Origin: Ruegeria sp. EL01
GTDB lineage: Bacteria > Pseudomonadota > Alphaproteobacteria > Rhodobacterales > Rhodobacteraceae
Reading direction: 5' to 3'
NCBI RefSeq assembly: GCF_900313035.1
Contig: NZ_OMPS01000041.1
Span: 186,001 to 250,000 of the forward strand
DNA length: 64,000 nucleotides
The notes beneath the pieces were generated by a model that was not told where the DNA came from, did not search any database, and saw only the letters and a program-made list of their open reading frames with translations. Within the stretch, counting starts at the first letter, position 1. Each line of letters opens with the position of its first letter. Shown one piece after another: positions 17,745-25,675 of this stretch. The translations under genes were made by a program, and so were the position numbers.

Positions 17745-20696
17745 TTAGTTGGAAACATACCCGGCAATGACCTGCAGCAGCTTGAACGCGGTGGCTGCGT
17801 CGTTTTCCACAACGGCCAGGAACTCTTCCTCACCAATGCGCAAACAGGACAATTCTGTCTCAGCCACCATACTCAAGGCGCGTGGTTCTTTGCGGATCAA
17901 CCCCAGTTCGCCAACCAAAGCGCCCGATCCGACCTTCGCGATCAACTGGTCAGGTCCCTCAGATTGGGGAAGGTACAACCCAGCCTCACCGTCCAGCACA
18001 ACATAGGCCCCGTCCGTCGGCTGATCATCTTTCAAAAACACAACCTGCCCCGGGGCCGCATCGAACCAGCGCGCACCAAAAGCCAACAGGCGCAATTGCC
18101 TGCGATCCAACCCCGAAAACAGGGGGGTTTGTTCCAATGCGCGCAGCTTGCGCGCAAGGTCGGCCGAGGCAGCGCTGTCTTCCTCCACGTCCGCAGGTCC
18201 TTCGTCTGTGACCACACGACCTTGTCGGATTTCAACATACATGTCGAATACGTCAGGACTTTCGAACTGATCGTTCAGGTAGATAACCGTGGTCTCAGGC
18301 AACAATTCTCGCAGGTTCTTGTACACAGCAACTTGTGTCTGCATGTCATAGCTGGCCAAGGCATTTTCCAGAATCAGAATGTCGGGCTTTTTGATCGTTG
18401 CCCGGGTAAAGGCCAAAGGCTCGGCAAAAACGGCTGGCAGGTTTTGCCCGCCCAGAGAAACCGGAATGTCGTAGATCAATTCGACCACCAGCGGCCGTGC
18501 ACCGTTTTCGGCCAGTACATCAACAATCAATTTGCGTGCTTCGTCAGAACGCACGCCGCCAATCTGGCTGACCTTCCCGAACAGGGCATTTTCCATCACC
18601 GTCAAGCCAGGTGCGAACTCGTCCGGTTTCAACGGCAAAAAGACATCCTGCAGCCGCTCCAGCAGCTTTTCGGAGTGGCTGTGCCGCAGTTCGAGAATCC
18701 GGTCCTTCAACTCATCCGTAAAGGCTGGCCCGATCTGTTCAGCCGAAATGACCAGCGGCACCGCCAGCAAATTGGCCAACTGCTCGTCATCCAACCCCGC
18801 CGCACCTTCCTTGCGCGTGCGCTCGATCAACTCGACAGCCGCTTCATAGGTTTGCGCCTCAAGCCCCAGCTTGCGGAACAACGGGTGATCCGTCCCGTCG
18901 AGCCCGAAAATCTGCCGCAACATATCGATCACGTCTCGCGTCAGCGCGATCAATGTCTCGTCCAACCCCAATTCACGCAATTGCCCCAAAAAGATAGTTT
19001 GTTGCGCCAGAACGTCTTGGGTCACCGGAACTCGGGGCGTCGCAAATAGCAGGTTCTCAGCCACAGGAAGCGCAGAGTTGTAGCTGTCCCGGTCAAAGAT
19101 CAGGGCGTTCTGGTCCAGCCCTGCCTCAAGAACGGCCTGTTGAACACGTGGGCGCAACTCAACCAGTTTTTGCGCCAACTCAGGATGTTCTGACGCGTCA
19201 AATTCCTGTTCTGCACCGCGTTGGAACAGGGCAGCCCCGGACCCCATTCCATCAATCAGTTGCAGCCACCAATCTCGCAGGGCGGTCGCACTGTCCAGAC
19301 CGGCCAGAGACGGATCCAACCATTCGGCCTTAAAAGGGTCGGTGCTGTTCCCAGCCCTCAGAGTTTCAGAGAAATTCGGATCATCCGCCACATCTGACAA
19401 CGGTTTGTACCGCATCGGCATCATGACGTTGTCACCCAGCGTGCCCTGGAACATGACCGGGCGCGACGAGGCATAGCCAATGCGAGCCGCCACAATACCC
19501 TGGTGCAGCTCCGACAGGTTCAGATCACCGATTTCGACCCGACCTGCACTTGGCAGGATTTCCCGGGTCAGCAACTCGCCGATTGCGCGCCTGTCCTCTT
19601 CGCTCGGAGCGGCTATACCGATGGTTTTTCCATGCGGAAAAGTCAGGTTCAGATCATCCAACACCTGATTTCCATCGATGTCGCGGACCGAAACCCGATC
19701 CAGAACAATGTCGCGATTCAGCTGCGGGCGCGCATCAGGCTCACCTTCGAACAGCTTTTCATCATGCATACCGGCAGGCGCAAAACGCTCGTTCACGACA
19801 TCCCAACGCAGAGACATATCCTGGGTTTGGTTATAGTAGGTCAACAGCTCTTTCCAGGGTGAGCTGAGATCTTTGTAGGCCGCTAGCGCTGCAACCAATG
19901 CCCCCAGTGAAACAGAGCCCTGAAGCACCAGAAGCCCGCCGACCAGATAGAACATGAACGGCGTCAGTTGCGAGATGAAGTTGTTTATAAACTTCATAAA
20001 GAACTTCTTCTGGTAGATTTCGAACCGGATACCAAACAACCGACCTAATTGATCGGAGATCATGGCCCGTCGATACCGCCAGCCGCCGTTTGCGCGCAGG
20101 GTCGACGCACCTGCGGCGTTTTCACCGATCTGGGCGGCCAAAACGCGCACTTCTTGAATTCGGCGTTTGTTCAACAAGTTGATCTGGCGCTGCAAACGCG
20201 GGATCAACCAGGCCTGGACCGGGATCAGCGCAACGGCAGCCAGGCCAAACCAGACGCTTTGAAGAAACAGGAAAGACAGGATGGTGATCATCTGTCCGGC
20301 TTGAAGAACGGGCTGACTGATCGCATCGCCCATCAGCCCGCCCATCGGCTCACTTTCGGCGGTGATCATCGACACCAGCTCGCCCTGGCTGACGCGCTCA
20401 AAATAGGGTTGCGGAAATCGCAAGGCGCGGCTGATCAACTGGTAGCGAAGCCGGCGCAGCATCCGCTCGCTCAGCACACCTTTCATGGTATTGATGCGCA
20501 TCTTCATCAGCCCATGCGCCAAAACCGCGGCCAAAAAGGCAAAGCATAAGATGATCAGGAAATTTGTCTGCGGCAGGCTGTAACCCCAGAATTCGACGAT
20601 GCTACTTGTAGCGCCAATCGCATCGTTGATGATGCGTTTCGGCAGCTCCAGCGTCAGGTATAACAGTGGGAACAACGTCGATGTGACGGCCAGCAA
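17745..20696 (-). CDS. ABC-exporter-like protein with degenerate NBD and cNMP-binding domain
   Basis: A protein of at least 983 residues. An ABC-exporter membrane domain (about 1-300, several helices) is followed by an NBD-like region. Its Walker A position reads GIAAPSEEDRRAIG without GK(S/T), the signature is SLGGQ, Walker B reads DILILENA and the H-loop position has no histidine. About 250 residues, partly helical, are inserted between the Walker A and signature regions. The end (about 860-983) is a cyclic-nucleotide-binding domain with GALVGELGLIRKEPRALSM. ATP hydrolysis is therefore doubtful. The TTG at 20696 is the first standard start, but family-like residues continue 19 codons upstream to an ATA at 20751-20753 preceded by AGGGGCAGG. 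Single gene. Confidence 0.85.
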   Translation of the reverse strand: MLAVTSTLFPLLYLTLELPKRIINDAIGATSSIVEFWGYSLPQTNFLIILCFAFLAAVLAHGLMKMRINTMKGVLSERMLRRLRYQLISRALRFPQPYFERVSQGELVSMITAESEPMGGLMGDAISQPVLQAGQMITILSFLFLQSVWFGLAAVALIPVQAWLIPRLQRQINLLNKRRIQEVRVLAAQIGENAAGASTLRANGGWRYRRAMISDQLGRLFGIRFEIYQKKFFMKFINNFISQLTPFMFYLVGGLLVLQGSVSLGALVAALAAYKDLSSPWKELLTYYNQTQDMSLRWDVVNERFAPAGMHDEKLFEGEPDARPQLNRDIVLDRVSVRDIDGNQVLDDLNLTFPHGKTIGIAAPSEEDRRAIGELLTREILPSAGRVEIGDLNLSELHQGIVAARIGYASSRPVMFQGTLGDNVMMPMRYKPLSDVADDPNFSETLRAGNSTDPFKAEWLDPSLAGLDSATALRDWWLQLIDGMGSGAALFQRGAEQEFDASEHPELAQKLVELRPRVQQAVLEAGLDQNALIFDRDSYNSALPVAENLLFATPRVPVTQDVLAQQTIFLGQLRELGLDETLIALTRDVIDMLRQIFGLDGTDHPLFRKLGLEAQTYEAAVELIERTRKEGAAGLDDEQLANLLAVPLVISAEQIGPAFTDELKDRILELRHSHSEKLLERLQDVFLPLKPDEFAPGLTVMENALFGKVSQIGGVRSDEARKLIVDVLAENGARPLVVELIYDIPVSLGGQNLPAVFAEPLAFTRATIKKPDILILENALASYDMQTQVAVYKNLRELLPETTVIYLNDQFESPDVFDMYVEIRQGRVVTDEGPADVEEDSAASADLARKLRALEQTPLFSGLDRRQLRLLAFGARWFDAAPGQVVFLKDDQPTDGAYVVLDGEAGLYLPQSEGPDQLIAKVGSGALVGELGLIRKEPRALSMVAETELSCLRIGEEEFLAVVENDAATAFKLLQVIAGYVSN

Positions 20697-20854
20697 GATC
20701 AGCTGGTCGCGCTTGGAGTACTTCCAAATGAACCGAAAAATCGTGCGTTCTATTGAACCTGCCCCTGCTGCTGATCAACGAAGTAATTTTGGTGTTATGC
20801 ATGCAAATACAACAGATTGAATTTACAGTAATCCAGTTGGGATACGCAAATAGT

Positions 20855-20895
20855 TTCACACTTGGTATATTTATTCACGTTGTGTGAACTAGTTC
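20855..20895. promoter_or_regulatory. Inverted repeats in the divergent ABC/DUF3307 promoter region
   Basis: TTCACAC (20855-20861) and GTGTGAA (20882-20888) form a 7-base inverted repeat with a 20-base spacer. The adjoining GAACTAGTTC (20886-20895) is a perfect 10-base palindrome. The region is AT-rich and lies between the divergent starts. The half-sites point the wrong way and are too far apart for a CRP site. Binding protein unknown. Confidence 0.4.
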
Positions 20896-20955
20896 ATTTA
20901 CGTGCCTGCATTTTAAGGCTTAGTATTCGGGCAGGACGACATCGGGAGGGTACTT

Positions 20956-21345
20956 TTGACTGCCAGTTTTGGCGCAGTGTTTCTTATGCTCTGCTTATTG
21001 CAGATCAAGCATATGTTTGCCGACTTCTTCCTACAGACACCCAAAATGCTTTCCGGGCGCGGAGAGTATTTTCACATGGGGCGTGCGCAACATGCCGGTG
21101 TGCACGTCGTGGGCTCCGTTATTGTTTTCCTGCTATTTGGCACGCCGCTAATCTTCATACTGGTCATCGCAGCACTCGAATGGATCGTTCACTTCAACAT
21201 CGATTTCTTCAAGGCAAGCTATTCTGACAAGAAACAGTTAGAGCCGAACCAGGCTGCATTCTGGCGCGCGGCGGGATTGGATCAGTGCCTGCACAACCTG
21301 ACCTACATAGCAATGGTTTGGGCTTGGGTCACCTTCGCAACCTGA
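20956..21345 (+). CDS. DUF3307 family membrane protein
   Basis: A 129-residue protein of the DUF3307 type, recognised by LQIKHMFADFFLQTPKML near the N-terminus and conserved histidines in HAGVHVVGS and EWIVHFNIDFFK. There are three to four hydrophobic segments, so it is an inner-membrane protein; function unknown. The start is TTG at 20956 with GGGAGGG 7 bases upstream. It is divergent from the ABC-like gene and stands alone; the stop is 13 bases from that of the convergent gene. Confidence 0.8.
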   Translation: MTASFGAVFLMLCLLQIKHMFADFFLQTPKMLSGRGEYFHMGRAQHAGVHVVGSVIVFLLFGTPLIFILVIAALEWIVHFNIDFFKASYSDKKQLEPNQAAFWRAAGLDQCLHNLTYIAMVWAWVTFAT

Positions 21346-21358
21346 TCGGTACCAGGGG

Positions 21359-22090
21359 TCAGGCGACAGCATCCAACGCGCAGGCCTGATAGGCGGACAA
21401 CCACAACCGATCCAACGCATCGATCTTATCAACGTCAAACTGCTGCGTGGTCTCCCAATACCGCCCGGATGGCACATTATAACCAAGCTCAGCTTCAAGC
21501 TGAAGCGGCGCGCTCATGCGTTTTGTCGACAACAGAGAACCCGAAGATAGTTCTGTTGCCTTCGCAGACGGATAGACCAAGCGGCTCTCTCCATCAGACA
21601 ACCGAACCACCCGGCACCCTTGTGACGCCCCAAACAGGGCAAGTCGGGCAGATTTCGCCTCAAGCGAGCGCAAGGTGATGTCGTCTCGCAAAGGGTCTGC
21701 TGCCCCGTTACCATAAAAATGAGTCTGGCCCGGACCGTCATACACCATGTCGCATCCAAAATAGGCTATGACCTTGGGACGTAAGACTGACAGAGCCCAA
21801 TAACCTGCCGTAAAAGCCATCGTACCGCCGGCATAAACAAATCCCCCAAATTCGTTTTGTCGCGGGACATAGTCGTCGGCAGACACCATTTTCTGACCCG
21901 TGTTCAGTCTTTCAGGGCGCTTTTCTGTCGAAAAATCCTCTGGATGGATCAGAAAATCCCAATCCTGTCGGATGCGCCAAGCATTGTTGATGGCCACAAT
22001 ATGCGTGAACGGACAACGCGACCAATCCCGCGCCGCCATGGCAGACGGGGCACTGCCAAGAATCAGTACTGTGTTCTTTTGATCAATCAT
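21359..22090 (-). CDS. Hypothetical protein, DUF115/sialyltransferase-like Rossmann fold
   Basis: A 243-residue soluble protein. It opens with VLILGSAPSAMAARDWSR, a nucleotide-binding type loop, then VAINNAWRIRQDWDFLIHPED, and has a central YFGCDMVYDGPGQTHFYG. This pattern (GxAPS, NNAW, GCD, THFYG) recalls the DUF115 and GT42 sialyltransferase-like proteins that handle surface glycans. I cannot prove the assignment. It lies alone, upstream of and opposite to nothing obviously related; the demethylase operon ends 56 bases further on in the same direction, so read-through is possible. Confidence 0.55.
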   Translation of the reverse strand: MIDQKNTVLILGSAPSAMAARDWSRCPFTHIVAINNAWRIRQDWDFLIHPEDFSTEKRPERLNTGQKMVSADDYVPRQNEFGGFVYAGGTMAFTAGYWALSVLRPKVIAYFGCDMVYDGPGQTHFYGNGAADPLRDDITLRSLEAKSARLALFGASQGCRVVRLSDGESRLVYPSAKATELSSGSLLSTKRMSAPLQLEAELGYNVPSGRYWETTQQFDVDKIDALDRLWLSAYQACALDAVA

Positions 22091-22146
22091 CAGGGGTCCG
22101 CCTTGATTGCGAGCCCCGTGAATCTTAGAGCATTTCCAGTGAACGG

Positions 22147-23451
22147 CTAGCCCAGAACCGAAAAACTGCTTTCTTCGTTAATTGGCCGCTTTCGTGAATA
22201 GAACCCAACGTCGACCGACCGCTTGATATATGGCAGTTCGTATTGCAGTGGTTGCGTGTCGTGATCCGCACCGCCCTCGCAATAGTCAATCAACGCCGTC
22301 ATCATCTTGCCAGCGATTGGGGCGTTTTTGTATTGATTCCCACTGGTACCACAGGCCATGTAGAACCCCGGTAGGCTGGACTTGTCGTAGATCGGAATCC
22401 AATCGGTCGACGCATCATACAAATCGACGACTCCGCGCGTTTTCGAAGGAATACCAAGGCTGGGCACGCGTTGCGCGTAGCGCATGGCTTGGGTTGTCCA
22501 CTGATCCGTAAAGTCGTGATTGTAATGAACGTCGTCTTCACACCACTGATGCGGATCGCATTCCGGATCTTCAGACCCAACCAGAATGTGATTTCCGTGT
22601 TCGGGGCGGCAGTAGCAGGCAATATCGCTGTCCGAAACGATCGTTCCGTCATTTTCGAAATCAAAGCCTTCGGGCGCCGGAACATGCACCACCTCTTGCC
22701 TCAGGGGGCGGGTTTCGATGGTCATATCATCCAGAACTCCGGCCATTTTGTTGACGATCGCCGACCCCGGTCCGGCAACGTTTACAATCACCTTTGCACG
22801 AATTTCCTCGCCCGAGGCGAGTTTGACACCCGCCACGCGCGCGCCCTCGGTCAGAACTTCAACAACCTCAGCGCCGGTACGCACCTCTGCCCCGTGTAGT
22901 TTGGCGGCGTCCATCAGGTTTTGCGCGGACAAGGCTGGGTCAGTGACATAACCAGCTTGTGGCCAGAACACGCCGCCACGCATCTTACGACCGTTTGGCT
23001 GACCAAACTCCGGATCATCCATGCGTTTGGCGGGGGCAAAGCTGTCCTGTGAGTAAACCGGCAGTCGTTCGGCGACTTTCTCGGGCGACCATTCCTCGAA
23101 CGGGCAATCCAGATCGGCACTGTTGTGCTTGTGCTTTTCCAGCAGACCGTTGGCATCGGTCTTCATAACCAAACAGCCGGTTTCGCGGAACTGCGCTAGG
23201 TTGGCGTCTTCAGGCAGGCCAAGATAGTCGGCCCAGTCACGCCAGTAGTGATATCCCTCCCATGCGAAGGCCGTTCCGTCGAAGGTTGAATAGTGCATGC
23301 GGATGATCGCGCAGGATCCGGCGGTCGAGCCGTGACCAACTTGGCTGTTGCGATCCAGCGACAGGGTCTTCCAGCCCGCCTTGGCCATCTCGAATGCGAT
23401 GGCTGCTCCGATGACACCGGTTCCGATGATGATTGCGTCTGGTTGGCTCAT
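22147..23451 (-). CDS. FAD-dependent oxidoreductase (DAO family, sarcosine-oxidase-like)
   Basis: A 434-residue flavoprotein of the DAO family. The dinucleotide-binding motif is IIIGTGVIGAAIAFEMAKAG at the N-terminus; SQVGHGSTAGSCAIIRMHYS gives the FAD contact typical of sarcosine and dimethylglycine oxidases; the C-terminal segment GFYMACGTSGNQYKNAPIAG closes the flavin site. It probably oxidises an N-methyl amine, releasing formaldehyde or a methylene group. It is the last gene of the operon and overlaps the TetR gene by 4 bases. Confidence 0.85.
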   Translation of the reverse strand: MSQPDAIIIGTGVIGAAIAFEMAKAGWKTLSLDRNSQVGHGSTAGSCAIIRMHYSTFDGTAFAWEGYHYWRDWADYLGLPEDANLAQFRETGCLVMKTDANGLLEKHKHNSADLDCPFEEWSPEKVAERLPVYSQDSFAPAKRMDDPEFGQPNGRKMRGGVFWPQAGYVTDPALSAQNLMDAAKLHGAEVRTGAEVVEVLTEGARVAGVKLASGEEIRAKVIVNVAGPGSAIVNKMAGVLDDMTIETRPLRQEVVHVPAPEGFDFENDGTIVSDSDIACYCRPEHGNHILVGSEDPECDPHQWCEDDVHYNHDFTDQWTTQAMRYAQRVPSLGIPSKTRGVVDLYDASTDWIPIYDKSSLPGFYMACGTSGNQYKNAPIAGKMMTALIDYCEGGADHDTQPLQYELPYIKRSVDVGFYSRKRPINEESSFSVLG

Positions 23452-24122
23452 TCTGTGTCTCCTTCCGAAAAGCGCTTTGAATAGGCGCTGAATTCCTCGA
23501 CTTCCTCGGCCCTTGGTTCGACGCCGGTGAAGACGTAAAGATAATGCGGCACCATCGACAGCCGCGTTGCCATCGGCTCGTTCAACTGGGCCAGGTCATA
23601 TCCGATCTGCATGTAGTAGAGCACCCGCGCCCGGGTTTCGGCCTCGATCTCGCAATAGCCATGGCGCGCGAACATTGCATGAAGGGCCGCCAACCGTCGC
23701 GCATCCGACTGGTCCAGCATCCGCCGCACCTTGCCCGAACGCCGCGCCCAGTCGCGAACCGCAAAATCCAGCGCCGTGTCGAACAGCGCCGTGTTCACAA
23801 CACATCGATGCACGTTGCAAACGGCTGCCGTGATGGTTTCTGCAGGTGCTTCAGCCTGCGCGATCAAGGCTGCCGTGTTCGTGGCCTGCCACCGCGCCAG
23901 AAGCGCATCCAGCAGTTCCTGACGCGACTTGAAGTACCAATAGAATGAAGACCGTGACACGGCCATCCGCTCGGCCAGGTTCAGAACCTTGATCTGGTCC
24001 ACACCATCCGAGATCAGAACATCCATCGCAACATTCAGCCAGTCATCACGCGTGACCTTGATGTTGCCGACCAGTGGTTCAGCCTGAGGATCATCCCTGT
24101 GCAAGATCGGTTTTGTGTTCAT
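23448..24122 (-). CDS. TetR-family transcriptional regulator
   Basis: A 224-residue TetR regulator. The helix-turn-helix is at about residues 25-72 (AMDVLISDGVDQIKVLNLAE then MAVSRSSFYWYFKSRQELLD), and the C-terminal helical domain would bind an inducer. It lies inside the demethylase operon between the MttB-like gene (adjacent, no gap) and the DAO gene (4-base overlap), so it most likely autoregulates the operon, in the way BetI controls betaine genes. A candidate operator is at 28132-28152. Confidence 0.88.
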   Translation of the reverse strand: MNTKPILHRDDPQAEPLVGNIKVTRDDWLNVAMDVLISDGVDQIKVLNLAERMAVSRSSFYWYFKSRQELLDALLARWQATNTAALIAQAEAPAETITAAVCNVHRCVVNTALFDTALDFAVRDWARRSGKVRRMLDQSDARRLAALHAMFARHGYCEIEAETRARVLYYMQIGYDLAQLNEPMATRLSMVPHYLYVFTGVEPRAEEVEEFSAYSKRFSEGDTE

Positions 24123-25673
24123 TCAACTCTCCGGCGGTGCGCCGCCCTCGGCAGTACGTCGGGCAATAAAGTCATGCAATGCGCCCAGCCTGTCACTGTC
24201 GCTGGTCGGGGCTTTGAAGTCATGCAGAATGCCCTTCCAAACACCTGTCGCGCGCTGATTGGCATCCATCGATCCACGTTCAGCCCAGGTGCCAAAATTG
24301 GCATAATCATGCACGTGGGGTTGGTAGAATTCGGTATTGTAACGCTCCATGGTCTGGCTGGAGGCAAAGAAATGGCCACTCGGTTCGACCTCGCGCAGCG
24401 CAGTGTCAAAGCCGATCTCGGCCTCTCCGGCCTGCGCACCAGCACAGAGTTCGGCGACCATGTTCAGCACTTCGGCATCGCAAACAAGCTTTTCGAATGA
24501 CACTGTCAAGCCGCCCTCCAGCCAACCTGCCGAATGAATGATCACCGTGGCCCCGGCCATCAGGCAGCCCCAAAGACCGAACTGGTTTTCATTTGCCGCC
24601 TGCACATCGTTGGTGTTGGAAGCTGACCCTGCCGCAGACCGCCAAGGCAATCCCAGATACCGCGCGAGTTGCCCGGCCGCGAGTGAAGCCTGAAAATGAG
24701 AAGGCGTCCCAAAGGCAGGGGCACCTGACTTCATATCCACATTGCTGGTGAATGTGCCGTAGCAGACGGGCGCACCGGGATTGGCCAGCTGCGTCAGTGT
24801 AAGAGCGGCCAGCGCCTCGGCATGAGATAATGTGATCGCTCCGGCCACAGTGATCGGCGCCATAGCCCCCATCAAAGTAAAAGGAGTGATGATCGACATC
24901 TGGCCGTGTCGGGCAAAGTCGATCAGCCCTTGCGCCATTGGAATATCCAATGTTCGGGGGCTGTTGGTGTTGATAATTGTGTAGCAATGCGGATTTCCGC
25001 GAAACGCATCGTCCGACAGACCCCGCGCCGTCGATAGCATCTCAAAGCAATCCAACACCTGCGGCGTCCCACGAGAGAAGAAGAACGGGAACTTGTCGGT
25101 TAGTTCCATCTGGGCCTGCGTCGTGAAGTAATGACGCAAATGGGTCGGCACATCCTGCGGTTCGACCTGAGGCGAGATCATCTGGAACACATCGAAATGA
25201 TGCGTGAGTTTCAGGAAATCCAGATAATCCTGCCCGGTCGCAGGACGGCGCCCCTGTTCCAAATCTGTGGCATTCGGGGCCCCGGCCCCCGGCTGAAAGA
25301 CCAGCGAACCCAATTCCAAGGTGAAATCCCGGTGTCGCGCCCCGGCACGGCATGCGATAGATTTGGGAGCCGAGGCAATCGCCGCCTCAACAATGTCGCG
25401 CCCGACAAAGACCATTTGACTGTTTTCATCCACCCGTGCGCCCGCTTTTTCAAAGATACGGAACGCTTCGGGCAGCAGAACCTTGACCCCGAGCTCTTCA
25501 AGCGTACGCAGTGCGGTTTCGTGCATGTCCGCGATCTGGTCCGCCGGGAACACTTCCATTGCCGGAAACGGGTTTTTTAACTGTCGATAGTTCACATCGC
25601 GGCTGACCGGCGGGGCAGCATCCGCCCCGCGCCCGCGCCGTCGTCTGCCCCGCTCTGAGGTCTGCGCGACCAT
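24123..25673 (-). CDS. MttB-family (trimethylamine methyltransferase-like) protein
   Basis: A 516-residue TIM-barrel protein of the MttB superfamily. It has an Arg-rich start (SERGRRRRGRG), then family stretches such as EVFPADQIADMHETALRTLEEL and SAAGSASNTNDVQAANENQFG. There is no in-frame amber codon, so it is the non-pyrrolysine type, whose known members demethylate glycine betaine, carnitine or proline betaine and pass the methyl group to a corrinoid protein. No corrinoid partner or RamA activator is nearby. It starts 2 bases after the upstream demethylase stop and abuts the TetR gene. Confidence 0.88.
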   Translation of the reverse strand: MVAQTSERGRRRRGRGADAAPPVSRDVNYRQLKNPFPAMEVFPADQIADMHETALRTLEELGVKVLLPEAFRIFEKAGARVDENSQMVFVGRDIVEAAIASAPKSIACRAGARHRDFTLELGSLVFQPGAGAPNATDLEQGRRPATGQDYLDFLKLTHHFDVFQMISPQVEPQDVPTHLRHYFTTQAQMELTDKFPFFFSRGTPQVLDCFEMLSTARGLSDDAFRGNPHCYTIINTNSPRTLDIPMAQGLIDFARHGQMSIITPFTLMGAMAPITVAGAITLSHAEALAALTLTQLANPGAPVCYGTFTSNVDMKSGAPAFGTPSHFQASLAAGQLARYLGLPWRSAAGSASNTNDVQAANENQFGLWGCLMAGATVIIHSAGWLEGGLTVSFEKLVCDAEVLNMVAELCAGAQAGEAEIGFDTALREVEPSGHFFASSQTMERYNTEFYQPHVHDYANFGTWAERGSMDANQRATGVWKGILHDFKAPTSDSDRLGALHDFIARRTAEGGAPPES

Positions 25674-25675
25674 CC

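Noticed and set aside
17964..19049. 361-codon plus-strand ORF inside the ABC-like gene
   Set aside because: It is a shadow of the minus-strand gene, whose membrane and cNMP domains are recognisable; the antisense translation has no family features.
20855..20895. CRP-type binding site near the cNMP-domain gene
   Set aside because: The half-sites are in the inverse order (TCACAC...GTGTGA) and 20 bases apart, unlike TGTGA-N6-TCACA.
24123..25673. Pyrrolysine-containing MttB
   Set aside because: The gene is open without an in-frame amber codon and no pyl genes are near, so it is the non-pyrrolysine type.
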